Positions 54,330-62,464 of a stretch of 64,000 nucleotides of DNA are shown piece by piece; position 1 is the first letter of the stretch; each line of letters starts with the position of its first letter. Origin of the DNA: Albidovulum sediminis (lineage in GTDB: Bacteria > Pseudomonadota > Alphaproteobacteria > Rhodobacterales > Rhodobacteraceae); NCBI RefSeq assembly GCF_025380365.1, contig NZ_JAOCQF010000002.1, positions 390,846-454,845 on the forward strand. The letters are read 5' to 3'. The notes under the pieces are model-generated. The model ran no database searches. It saw nothing but the letters and a program-made list of their open reading frames with translations, and was not told the origin of the DNA. A program made the position numbers and the translations under genes.

Positions 54330-55646
54330 ATGACCGTGACCTATCTGAAGAAGGCGGGGCGCACCGCTGAAACCGACCAGCCGGACGTGCGCGCCGCGGT
54401 AGAGCGGATGCTGGCGGAGATCGCCAGCGGCGGCGATGACGTGGCCCTGCGGCTGGCGCGGGACCTGGACAAGTGGGACGGGGAGATCGTCGTCACGCAG
54501 GACGACATCCGCGCCGCCAGAGATCGCGTGCCCGAAAAGCTCAAGGCAGACATCCGTTTTGCCCACGACAACATCCGGCGGTTCGCCGAGGCGCAGCGCG
54601 CCACGATCCACGACTGCAGCGTCGAGATCCTGCCGGGGCTGACCGCTGGCCAGCGCCAGATCCCGGTGCAGGCCGCGGGATGCTACGTGCCGGGCGGGCG
54701 CTACAGCCATATCGCAAGCGCGATCATGACGATCACCACCGCCAAGGTCGCCGGTGTTGCGCATGTGTCGGCCTGCTCCCCCCCGCGACCCGGCGCGGGC
54801 ATCCCGCCCGCGATCCTCTACGCCATGGACCTCTGCGGCGCCGACACCGTCCTGAACCTCGGCGGCGTGCAGGCGGTTGCGGCGATGGCCAACGGTCTTT
54901 TCGGTCTCCCGAAGGCCGACATCCTGGTCGGCCCCGGCAACCAGTATGTCGCCGAGGCGAAACGCATCCTTTACGGCCAGGTCGGGATCGACATGTTCGC
55001 CGGCCCGACCGACTCCATGATCGTCGCCGATCGGGGCGCCGATCCCGTCCTTGTCGCCTGGGATCTCGTCGGTCAGGCGGAACACGGCTACAACTCGCCC
55101 GTCTGGCTGGTGACGACGGACCGCGCGCTGGCGGAGCGGGTGATGGCCTTGGTTCCCGGCCTGATCGCGGAACTGCCCGAGGTGAACGCCCGCAACGCCC
55201 GCGCCGCCTGGGAAAGCTACGCCGAGGTGATCCTGTGCGACGCCGACGAGGAAATGGCAGGGGTCGCCGACGCCCATGCGCCCGAACATCTTCACGTTCA
55301 GGCCGCCGACCTCGACTGGTGGCAGGGCCGCCTGATGGCCTACGGCTCGCTCTTCCTCGGCGAGGAAACGACCGTGGCCTACGGCGACAAATGCGCAGGG
55401 CCGAACCACGTCCTGCCCACCTCGGGGGCCGCGCGCTATACCGGCGGGCTGTCGGTCCACAAGTTCATGAAGACCGTCACCTGGCAGCGGGCAACGCGCG
55501 AGGCGTCCCGCGCGCTCGGCATCGCCACCGCACGAATTTCCCGGCTGGAAGGGATGGAGGGGCACGCCCGCACGGCCGACGTGCGCCTGGCCAAGTTCTT
55601 CCCGGGCGAGACCTTCGATCTCGGCCCCTCCGACGACCCGACCTGA
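54330..55646 (+). CDS. hpsN: Sulfopropanediol 3-dehydrogenase, HpsN-like (HisD homologue)
   Basis: This 438-aa protein is a histidinol-dehydrogenase homologue. It keeps the HisD zinc and catalytic pattern (GPTDSMIVAD, VGQAEHGYNSPV, DAHAPEHLHV, GPNHVLPTSGAA, MEGHARTADVRL). HpsN of Ruegeria and Cupriavidus oxidises (R)-2,3-dihydroxypropane-1-sulfonate to (R)-sulfolactate. The MTVTYLKKAG start and YGSLFLGEETTVAYGDK agree with HpsN rather than biosynthetic HisD, and no his genes are near. It starts 9 bp after the permease gene. Confidence 0.83.
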   Translation: MTVTYLKKAGRTAETDQPDVRAAVERMLAEIASGGDDVALRLARDLDKWDGEIVVTQDDIRAARDRVPEKLKADIRFAHDNIRRFAEAQRATIHDCSVEILPGLTAGQRQIPVQAAGCYVPGGRYSHIASAIMTITTAKVAGVAHVSACSPPRPGAGIPPAILYAMDLCGADTVLNLGGVQAVAAMANGLFGLPKADILVGPGNQYVAEAKRILYGQVGIDMFAGPTDSMIVADRGADPVLVAWDLVGQAEHGYNSPVWLVTTDRALAERVMALVPGLIAELPEVNARNARAAWESYAEVILCDADEEMAGVADAHAPEHLHVQAADLDWWQGRLMAYGSLFLGEETTVAYGDKCAGPNHVLPTSGAARYTGGLSVHKFMKTVTWQRATREASRALGIATARISRLEGMEGHARTADVRLAKFFPGETFDLGPSDDPT

Positions 55647-56233
55647 CGGGCGCGACCCGCACCTGACGCCGCGCCTGGCCCGGGACGGGGGATTCCACCC
55701 GGCTGCGGCCGAGGTTCGCTTGCCTTGGTCTCTTGCGGGCTGCATTGGCGACCTGCCATCCTCTGATCGCTCAGATGCACGGTGGATGTTTTAAAACTGG
55801 AAGACCGTGCTTGATTGGCTCGAGGCAAGGACGGGGCGCACTCCAGATGACCCGTTCCGCATGTTGGCCGACATCAATCACTCGCAACCATCCGCGATCA
55901 GGCGACAGATTCGGGCTTGGATGCAGGAGCGTCCCACGAAGGTTGCAGTTGGCGAGGATTTGATTTCAGCCATCCAAGCCTTATTTGAAGCAGCTTGGAG
56001 ATGTTCCTCATCATCCATTACGCTATCAAGGTCGTTCATCTCGGGAGAGGAAGGCATCGAGTGACCGGACGGTCAGCGCCCGCCCAGGCTGCCGCATGCC
56101 ATTGCCCTTAGTGGACGTCAACGCTCATCTGAGCAATTCCTAGACCGTACGTTCCGCGAAACATAGAGAAGCGCTCGGTCTCGGCAGCGTCGTGGTAAGG
56201 CTGGGCTGTGCGAGAAGCCGACACTTGGGCAGA
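55647..56233. other. 587-bp stretch without a convincing gene
   Basis: Base composition drops compared with both sides. A GTG-started frame at 55807-56064 (85 codons, LEARTGRTPDDPFRMLADINHS) is open but has poor G/C third-position bias and no recognisable family, so it may be a small foreign gene or decayed sequence. I see no tRNA-like duplicate here. It adjoins the integrase and IS remnants. Confidence 0.4.
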
Positions 56234-56247
56234 TTGATTGAAATCAA
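56234..56247. promoter_or_regulatory. FNR/FnrL box upstream of the cytochrome c gene
   Basis: TTGAT-TGAA-ATCAA is a perfect FNR-type palindrome, 76 bp before the ATG of the cytochrome gene. It predicts oxygen-dependent control by FnrL. Confidence 0.7.
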
Positions 56248-56322
56248 GGGCAATCGGTTGCCGTGGTCGCATCCTTCGGGGACCTGTTCAGATTCGGGCA
56301 GCGTTGGAGGGGAGAGTTCGCA

Positions 56323-56745
56323 ATGGGTAGACTGGGTTTCGCAGCGATGGTCGCTCTGGCAAGTCTCGGCGCGTCGGCCAGTGCGCAGGATGCGATGAGC
56401 ATCGGTCAGTTCGAATTCGCAAACAGTTGCGTTCAGTGTCACGGTCCCGCGGGCAAGGGTGACGGTCCGCTTGTGTCCTTCATGACGGGTTCGATGCCGG
56501 ACATCACCCAGCTGCAAAAGAACAATGGCGGGATCTTCCCGGTCGCCCGGGTGTTCAACTCCATCGACGGCAGCGCCAAGGTCGGGGCGCATGGCACCTC
56601 GGAGATGCCCGCCTGGGGGCAGCGCTACCGGGCCGATGCTGCCGAATGGCTGAGCTACCAGGGCGCCCCCGGAGAAGCAGAGGCTTTGGCTCAGTTGCGG
56701 GTCCTGGCGCTTGTCGAATATGTCTCGAGCCTGCAGGAGCAATAG
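56323..56745 (+). CDS. Exported monohaem c-type cytochrome
   Basis: This 140-aa protein has a signal peptide (residues 1-21, ending ASASA) and one haem-binding motif CVQCH, followed by GPAGKGDG. The methionine in SEMPAWGQRY is the likely axial ligand. It would act as a small periplasmic electron carrier or oxidase-linked cytochrome. GGAGAG precedes the ATG and a perfect FNR box lies upstream. It is flanked by degraded mobile DNA. Confidence 0.82.
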   Translation: MGRLGFAAMVALASLGASASAQDAMSIGQFEFANSCVQCHGPAGKGDGPLVSFMTGSMPDITQLQKNNGGIFPVARVFNSIDGSAKVGAHGTSEMPAWGQRYRADAAEWLSYQGAPGEAEALAQLRVLALVEYVSSLQEQ

Positions 56746-56770
56746 GCCACCTTCGGGCAGAAGTGGCCGG

Positions 56771-56904
56771 GGTTCTGTCAAAGCAAATTCCTTGAGGTGG
56801 GCCTGTTGGTCGCCTAGCTTTCCCAAATGACGCAGCGCAGCCGCTTCCGCCACCTCAATACAAGCCCTGAGATCATACGTCTGGCAGTGATGATGTATGT
56901 CTGG
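56771..56904 (+). mobile_element. Left end and transposase stub of an IS6-family element
   Basis: A frame from the ATG at 56827 reads MTQRSRFRHLNTSPEIIRLA then VMMYV, the conserved N-terminus of IS6-type transposases, and then loses similarity. GGTTCTGTCAAAGCAAATT at 56771-56789 fits an IS6 terminal repeat, 56 bp before the ATG. The rest of the element, including the DDE domain, is gone. Confidence 0.65.
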
Positions 56905-57259
56905 TTACCATCCGTCGCTCCGCCGACAAGGTTAAGCACGTTACGTGCGAGGCGCTGAGCAGATGATGCAGGTAAGTGGCCTTGAAGGTGGAAATCTGCT
57001 CAGGTGTCAGTTCCGATAGCACGGGACGCTGCTGGCGAGTCAGTCTGAGCCGATGCTCATCGAGCTTTCTATCCACTTCGACGGCAGCAACCCTGACCCG
57101 GCGAAGAGCTTCGGCGTGGTCACGGGTCTTCAGCGAGAAGGTTTCCTCTCGCTTTCCGTAGGTGGCGACGATGTCTTGTGGGACGGCTGCGCGGTGGTAG
57201 TAGACTGCTCCGCGACGGTAGAGTCGGGTGTGTCCGGGCATCTTCGTCAGGCGCTCCAC
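56873..57259 (-). pseudogene. Truncated tyrosine-recombinase (integrase), N-terminal part only
   Basis: This 128-codon frame begins MERLTKMPGHTRLYRRGAVYYHRAAVP and contains SLKTRDHAEALRRVRVAAVE, the N-terminal domain of phage-type integrases with a DUF6538-like start. It ends before any catalytic Arg-His-Arg-Tyr residues and runs into the IS6 remnant. It lies just 3' of tRNA-Ala in the same orientation, a classic island integration site. Confidence 0.7.
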
Positions 57260-57341
57260 TGTAACACCTCAGCGTAACACCCTTGGAAAATAGCTCTTCA
57301 TTTTCAGCAAGTTATTGTTCTTGTTGATCTATGAGGAGATT

Positions 57342-57417
<76 letters not shown>

Positions 57418-57573
57418 ACCGGAGGTCCGGGCGCCAGGCGCCCGCGTGAGGGGCGATATAGGCAAGGGCGCCGGGTACTGCAAGCGGAAAATCGCGACCG
57501 CCCGGGCAAAAAGCGAAGGGGTGCGAACCGCAATCCGCACCCCTGCCCATCCTGTCCTGCCGGGATCGCGCGG

Positions 57574-57900
57574 TCAGACGTCCTCGTCGCCGCCGGCCAC
57601 GTCGGCGATGTCGTCGAGCGAGACGTTGTCGTCGTCGTCGTCCTCGAGCAGGTCGTCGTCGAGATCGACATCGCTCGAATCGTCGTCGAGATCATCGGCG
57701 TCGAGCACGTCGAGATCGGCCTCGGTGTCCTTGTGGCTCGTCTTCTCGGCGATCAAGGTCCGTCCGCGGCCGGCGACCAAGCTTTCGGCGGTGAAGCTGT
57801 GGCCGCATTCCGGGCAAGTCATCGGGTCGCGCTTCAGGTCGTAGAAGCGGCTTGCGCAATGCGGGCAAAGGCGCTTGGCGCCCCATTCGTCCTTCGGCAT
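57574..57900 (-). CDS. FYDLN-acid family protein (TIGR02300)
   Basis: This 108-aa protein has a zinc-ribbon-like N-terminus (KRLCPHCASRFYDLKRDPMTCPECGHSF) and a very acidic tail of Asp/Glu repeats (LDADDLDDDSSDVDLDDD). The family is confined to alphaproteobacteria and has no known function. The ATG at 57898-57900 gives the conserved start MPKDEWGAKR. Confidence 0.92.
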   Translation of the reverse strand: MPKDEWGAKRLCPHCASRFYDLKRDPMTCPECGHSFTAESLVAGRGRTLIAEKTSHKDTEADLDVLDADDLDDDSSDVDLDDDLLEDDDDDNVSLDDIADVAGGDEDV

Positions 57901-58058
57901 GGAAAACTCCGTCCAGTGCACTGATCTTCGCGAGTCGCAGCCAACTGCCACAGTTGTGCGGGGCTGTCAAAGGCTTTCGCCCGGCCTGGCGGCCGGGGTC
58001 GTTTCCGGCTTTCTCCCCGGGCGGCGCGCTGTATTGTCCGGCTCGGAGGACCGCCTGC

Positions 58059-58757
58059 ATGACCCGCCGAATCCTGCCCGGAACACCGCCTGTCGAAATC
58101 ACCCTGCGCCGTTCGGCGCGGGCGCGGCGCTATTCGCTCCGGGTGTCGCGGGTCGACGGCGCGGTGACGCTGTCCTTGCCCCTGCGCGCACCCGAGGCTG
58201 AGGCGCTGGCCTTCGCGCGGGAAAAGGCCGACTGGATCCGCGCGGCGCTTTCTGCCGCCCCGCTGCGCGAGGCGGTCGGGGCGGGGACCAGCCTGCCGGT
58301 CGAGGGCCGCCTGCTGCGCGTGTCCCCGGCCCCGGTCAGGATGCCGCAGATCGTTGCGGACGAACTGCTGGTGCCCGAGCGTGCGGGCCGTGTGGCGCGT
58401 CAGGTCGAAAGCTTCCTCAAGGTTCGCGCGCGTGACCGGCTCGCCGCGGCCTGCGATGGCCATGCGCTGCGTTTGGGGCGCGCCTATCACAGCCTGAGCC
58501 TCAGGGACACGCGGTCGCGCTGGGGCTCCTGCTCGGCTTCGGGGCGGCTCATGTTCTCCTGGCGCCTGATCCTCGGCCCGCCCGAGGTGCTGGACTATGT
58601 CGCCGCGCACGAGGTCGCCCACCTTGCCGAGATGAACCATTCGGAGGCGTTCTGGCGGGTTGTCGCGCGCCTTTGCCCCGACTACGGGCAGCGCCGGTCC
58701 TGGCTGCGCCGCCACGGCCAGTCGCTGCACGCCTACGATTTCGCATCCCGGGATTGA
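58059..58757 (+). CDS. YgjP-like M48-type metallopeptidase domain protein
   Basis: This 232-aa protein has the zinc motif HEVAH in AAHEVAHLAEMNHSEAFW and the preceding DTRSRWGSCSASGRLMFSWRLI typical of the YgjP/WLM family. These cytosolic proteins may process damaged or stress-related proteins. The ATG at 58059 follows CGGAGGA. It is divergent from the FYDLN gene. Confidence 0.87.
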   Translation: MTRRILPGTPPVEITLRRSARARRYSLRVSRVDGAVTLSLPLRAPEAEALAFAREKADWIRAALSAAPLREAVGAGTSLPVEGRLLRVSPAPVRMPQIVADELLVPERAGRVARQVESFLKVRARDRLAAACDGHALRLGRAYHSLSLRDTRSRWGSCSASGRLMFSWRLILGPPEVLDYVAAHEVAHLAEMNHSEAFWRVVARLCPDYGQRRSWLRRHGQSLHAYDFASRD

Positions 58758-58789
58758 CGGCGCGCGGGAAGGCGTGATCACATAATCCG

Positions 58790-59440
58790 ATGCTTCTCCA
58801 GAACCGCCCGTCCGACCCCGGAACCGCCGCGCATGACCGGATCTATCGGCTGCTGCGGCAGCAGATCATGCATGGCGAACTGGCGCCGGGCGTGGCGCTG
58901 ACGGTGCGGGGCCTGGCCAAGGCGCATGGCGTCTCGATGACCCCCGCGCGCGAGGCGCTGAGACGGCTTGCGGCGGAAGGGGCGCTGACGCTGTCGTCGT
59001 CGGGCCGCGTCACCACCCCCGACCTGACCAACGAGCGGTTGGAGGAACTGGCGACGCTTCGCGCGCTGATCGAGACGGAACTGGCCAGCCGTGCCCTGCC
59101 GCGGGCGCATTTCGCCCTGATCGAGCGGTTGCAGACCATCAACATGGCCAATGCGGAAGCCGCGGTGAAACGCGATGCCGTCGCCTATATCCGCACCAAC
59201 CTGGAGTTTCACCGCACGCTCTACCTGCGCGCCCAGGCGCCGGCGATGCTGGCGATCGCGGAGACGGTCTGGCTGCAGCTTGGCCCGACGATGCGCATGG
59301 TCTATTCGCGGATCGTGCGTTCGGAACCGCCCCAGCACCACCGCATGATCATCGCCGCGCTGAAGGCGGGCGATGAGCCCGCGCTCAGGCTTGCGGTCAG
59401 GGCCGACGTGACGCAGGGCCTGCGCCACCTTACCGGCTAG
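58790..59440 (+). CDS. GntR-family regulator with FCD domain
   Basis: This 216-aa protein has an N-terminal winged helix (LRQQIMHGELAPGVALTVRGLAKAHGVSMTPAREAL) and a FadR C-terminal (FCD) helical domain. Members usually respond to carboxylic acids. It starts 32 bp after the metallopeptidase gene. The regulated pathway is unknown. Confidence 0.85.
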   Translation: MLLQNRPSDPGTAAHDRIYRLLRQQIMHGELAPGVALTVRGLAKAHGVSMTPAREALRRLAAEGALTLSSSGRVTTPDLTNERLEELATLRALIETELASRALPRAHFALIERLQTINMANAEAAVKRDAVAYIRTNLEFHRTLYLRAQAPAMLAIAETVWLQLGPTMRMVYSRIVRSEPPQHHRMIIAALKAGDEPALRLAVRADVTQGLRHLTG

Positions 59441-59473
59441 CGCGTCGGCCCCCGCCGCGATCAGGTGCCGCGC

Positions 59474-60862
59474 TCAGGAGTGGATCGGCCCGTCGCCGCA
59501 GGCAAGGGCCGCCTCGCGCACGGCCTCGGAGAAGGTCGGATGCGCGTGGCAGGTCAGCGCGATGTCCTGGGCCGAGGCGCCGAATTCCATCGCCACGCAG
59601 ATCTCGTGGATCAGCTCCCCCGCGGCGGGGCCGATCAGATGCGCGCCAAGGACGCGGTCGGTGTCCTTGTCGGCCAGGATCTTCACGAACCCGTCGCCCT
59701 GGAACACCGCCTTGGCCCGGCCATTGCCCATGAAGGCGAACTTGCCGACCTTGTAGGCGCGGCCTTCCGCCTTCAGCTGTTCCTCGGTCTTGCCGACGCT
59801 GGCCACTTCGGGCGCGGTGTAGATGACGCCGGGGATGACGTCATAGTTCACATGTCCGTGCTTGCCGGCCATGACCTCGGCCACCGCCATGCCCTCGTCC
59901 TCGGCCTTGTGGGCAAGCATCGGTCCGATGATCGCGTCGCCGATGGCATAGAGGCCGGGGACGCTGGTGCGCCAGTGGCTGTCGACCCGGACCTGTCCGC
60001 GCGGCTCCATCTCGACCCCCAGCGCGTCAAGCCCGAGGCCGGCGGTGTAGGGCTTGCGCCCCGTCGCGACGAGCACGCAATCGGCCTCCAGCGTATGTTC
60101 GCTGTCATCCTTGCGCAGCTTCCAGGTGACAGTCGCCTTGCCCTTCTTCACCTCCGCCTTCTGGACGGCAGCGCCCATGACGAAGTCGAGCCCCTGCCGT
60201 TTCAGCAGCCTCTGGAAGGTCTTCTGCACCTCGCCGTCCATGCCCGGCGTGATTGCGTCCAGGTATTCGACCACCGTCACCTTGGCGCCAAGCCGCGCGT
60301 AGACCGAGCCAAGCTCAAGCCCGATGACGCCCGCGCCGATCACCACCATGTCCTTCGGAACCTTGGGCAGCGTCAGCGCGCCGGTCGAGGTGACGATCAC
60401 CTTTTCGTCGACCTCGACACCCGGCAGGGACGCGGCCTCAGACCCCGTGGCGATGACAATATGCTTTGCCGAGTGCACTTCGTCCCCGACCTTCACCTGA
60501 CCGACGGCGGGGATGGAGCCCCAGCCCTTCAGCCAGGTGATCTTGTTCTTCTTGAAGAGGAACTCGATGCCCTTGGTATTCTGGCCGATGACCTCGTCCT
60601 TGTAGGCCAGCATCTTCGCCCAGTCGACCTTTGGCGCCGTGCCGATCAGGCCCATCTTCTCGAAATTGTGCTCCGCCTCGTGCAGAGAGTGGCTTGCGTG
60701 CAGGAGCGCCTTCGAGGGGATGCAGCCGACGTTCAGGCAGGTGCCGCCCAGCGTCTCGCGGCCCTCCACGACGGCCGTCTTCAGGCCCAGCTGGGCGCAG
60801 CGAATGGCGCAGACATAGCCGCCGGGGCCGGCGCCGATGACGATGACGTCGAACTCAGCCAT
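59474..60862 (-). CDS. lpdA: Dihydrolipoyl dehydrogenase
   Basis: This 462-aa flavoprotein (E3) reoxidises lipoyl groups of 2-oxoacid dehydrogenases. It has the FAD motif [16 protein letters not shown], the redox disulfide [13 protein letters not shown], the NAD motif [13 protein letters not shown] and the C-terminal His/Glu pair in CHAHPTFSE. The ATG at 60860-60862 gives [10 protein letters not shown]. It is in the same run of minus-strand genes as odhB. Confidence 0.96.
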   Translation of the reverse strand: MAEFDVIVIGAGPGGYVCAIRCAQLGLKTAVVEGRETLGGTCLNVGCIPSKALLHASHSLHEAEHNFEKMGLIGTAPKVDWAKMLAYKDEVIGQNTKGIEFLFKKNKITWLKGWGSIPAVGQVKVGDEVHSAKHIVIATGSEAASLPGVEVDEKVIVTSTGALTLPKVPKDMVVIGAGVIGLELGSVYARLGAKVTVVEYLDAITPGMDGEVQKTFQRLLKRQGLDFVMGAAVQKAEVKKGKATVTWKLRKDDSEHTLEADCVLVATGRKPYTAGLGLDALGVEMEPRGQVRVDSHWRTSVPGLYAIGDAIIGPMLAHKAEDEGMAVAEVMAGKHGHVNYDVIPGVIYTAPEVASVGKTEEQLKAEGRAYKVGKFAFMGNGRAKAVFQGDGFVKILADKDTDRVLGAHLIGPAAGELIHEICVAMEFGASAQDIALTCHAHPTFSEAVREAALACGDGPIHS

Positions 60863-60973
60863 GAGTTCCTCCTTGGGGTTCGGTGTGTCGTGCAAGCGTC
60901 GGCACTTCGTCTGCCCAGCGTAGGGCAAACAGTCCGACGGGTGAAGCATGTGGCAGCGCTGGGGCGGGGGGCG

Positions 60974-61972
60974 TCATGCCTGCGCCTCCGCCGTGCGTGT
61001 CCAGAGGGCGCGTGTCTCAGGCGTCAGGATCGCGGTGCGACGTTCGGCGAACCAATCCAGGCAGTGCCTTTCGAGCTGGGCGGTTTCCGGATCGTCGCGC
61101 AGGTCGACCAGGCGCGCCGACGTCTCGGGCCAATGGCGCAGGATCGCGCGATCCTCCACCTCGTTGCGGTTGGCAAGCAGGTGCCAGTTGCCGCCCAGCA
61201 CATACTTGACGCCGGCGGGCTTGCCCTGGCCCGATCCGCGGTCGTTCCTGAGCAGGAAGCGATCCTCGGACTTGACTGCGTAGTGGTTGATGCGTGCGGT
61301 GCGCACGTTGCAGGCGCGTTCGTCGGGGCGGAACCGCGACGAGCGCGCATTGTACAGCGTCCGGTTCATCAGCGGCTTGCCGTCGGGCGTGACCACGCGC
61401 GGGTCAGAGACGAGTGGCTCAAGCGGGTTGTGGTCGGTCGCGCGTGCAAAGCTGGCAAGCCGGAACAGGCACTTGAAGCGTGTCACACCGGGGATGGGTC
61501 CGAACTCTGCGCGCGTGTTTTCCTCAAGCACGTTGGCGCCGATGCGCCAGTCGGTCAGTCCGGCATCGCCGAACATGCGCCAGGGCAGGGCGACCACGTC
61601 GGCCCCCGCGACCCGTGCCATCAGGTCCGCGATCCGACCGTCCCCGGCCTCGATCAGCAGGAATTCGTCGCTGTCGATGTGAAGCACCCACACCACGCCC
61701 TCGCGCCGGAGCCGCGCCATGGCCAGCGACATGCCATGGTCCTGCGGCGGCGTTCCGGCTGGAACCGTCTGGCGGATGTGGGTCACGATGCCCCGTTCCT
61801 GAAGACGGTCGAGAAGCGCATCCGATCCATCGGTGCAATCGTTGGTGACGACCACGATCCGGTCGAACCCGAGTCCCATGTGATAGGCCAGCCATTCCAG
61901 CAGGAACATCCCCTCGTTGCGCATGCACGCGACAAGGGCGGCCGGTTCGGACTGATGGGCGGGGAGGGTCAT
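60974..61972 (-). CDS. Glycosyltransferase family 2-type protein
   Basis: This 332-aa protein has the nucleotide-sugar region ACMRNEGMFLLEWLAYHMGLGFDRIVVVTN and a DxD motif in HIDSDEFLL. It resembles GT2/GT92-like enzymes encoded between lpdA and odhB in Rhodobacterales, to my knowledge. The acceptor is unknown. It starts 7 bp after the MAPEG gene stop. Confidence 0.78.
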   Translation of the reverse strand: MTLPAHQSEPAALVACMRNEGMFLLEWLAYHMGLGFDRIVVVTNDCTDGSDALLDRLQERGIVTHIRQTVPAGTPPQDHGMSLAMARLRREGVVWVLHIDSDEFLLIEAGDGRIADLMARVAGADVVALPWRMFGDAGLTDWRIGANVLEENTRAEFGPIPGVTRFKCLFRLASFARATDHNPLEPLVSDPRVVTPDGKPLMNRTLYNARSSRFRPDERACNVRTARINHYAVKSEDRFLLRNDRGSGQGKPAGVKYVLGGNWHLLANRNEVEDRAILRHWPETSARLVDLRDDPETAQLERHCLDWFAERRTAILTPETRALWTRTAEAQA

Positions 61973-61979
61973 GGGTGGG

Positions 61980-62381
61980 TCAGGCGGCCATCAGCGCGAT
62001 GAGGTACAGGACGATGGTTGCGGCGAACCCGGCCAGCCAGATCGCGGTGCGCACGCCAGTCAGGCCCAGCGCATAGGCCGGGACGTAGAGGACACGGGCG
62101 ATCAGGAAGACCTGGGCGGCTGTCAGCGTGCCGGGGCCGAAGGCGTTCAACTGGCCCAGGACCAGAACCGCCGGCGCGAACAGGATCATTGCGGTCGAGG
62201 AGTTGGTCAGCGCCCGGTCGAGCCGAGCGGTGATACCCTTCAGTTCCCGCTTCTCGTCGCGCGCCGACATCAGGTAGCCGATGCCCAGCTGTCCCATCGC
62301 CCCCGTGGCTTTCAGAAACACGAGGAGGCACAGGAAGAGACCGTAAAGGGCGAGAATCGTCAGTTCGCCGGACATGTTCAA
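61980..62381 (-). CDS. MAPEG-family membrane protein
   Basis: This 133-aa protein has four predicted membrane helices and the MAPEG pattern (GYLMSARDEKRELKGITARLDRALTNS). MAPEG proteins are small integral membrane proteins, some being glutathione-dependent. The gene is cotranscribed with the glycosyltransferase gene and separated from odhB by a hairpin. Confidence 0.85.
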   Translation of the reverse strand: MNMSGELTILALYGLFLCLLVFLKATGAMGQLGIGYLMSARDEKRELKGITARLDRALTNSSTAMILFAPAVLVLGQLNAFGPGTLTAAQVFLIARVLYVPAYALGLTGVRTAIWLAGFAATIVLYLIALMAA

Positions 62382-62398
62382 GCCTCCTGCCAGGGATG

Positions 62399-62415
62399 CC
62401 CGCCCGAAGGGCGGG
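62399..62415 (-). terminator. Hairpin after odhB
   Basis: CCCGCCC and GGGCGGG form a 7-bp stem over a 3-nt loop between odhB and the MAPEG gene. It may end part of the odhB transcript; no T-run is visible. Confidence 0.45.
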
Positions 62416-62464
62416 ACTGACCCATGCTACACCCTTTGCGCCGGAAGGGAAAAACCCGCGCCGG

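Noticed and set aside
54330-55646. Biosynthetic histidinol dehydrogenase (hisD)
   Set aside because: There are no other his genes nearby, the gene closes a sulfonate-transport operon, and the sequence matches HpsN-type segments better.
55807-56064. 85-codon GTG-started gene in the low-GC stretch
   Set aside because: There is no ribosome-binding site, weak codon bias and no family, so it is kept only as a note in the gap description.
56140-56853. Minus-strand 237-codon frame over the cytochrome c gene
   Set aside because: It is antisense to a clear CxxCH cytochrome with signal peptide and ribosome-binding site.
59465-62002. 845-codon open frame on the plus strand opposite lpdA and the glycosyltransferase gene
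   Set aside because: It is an antisense shadow of two well-supported minus-strand genes.
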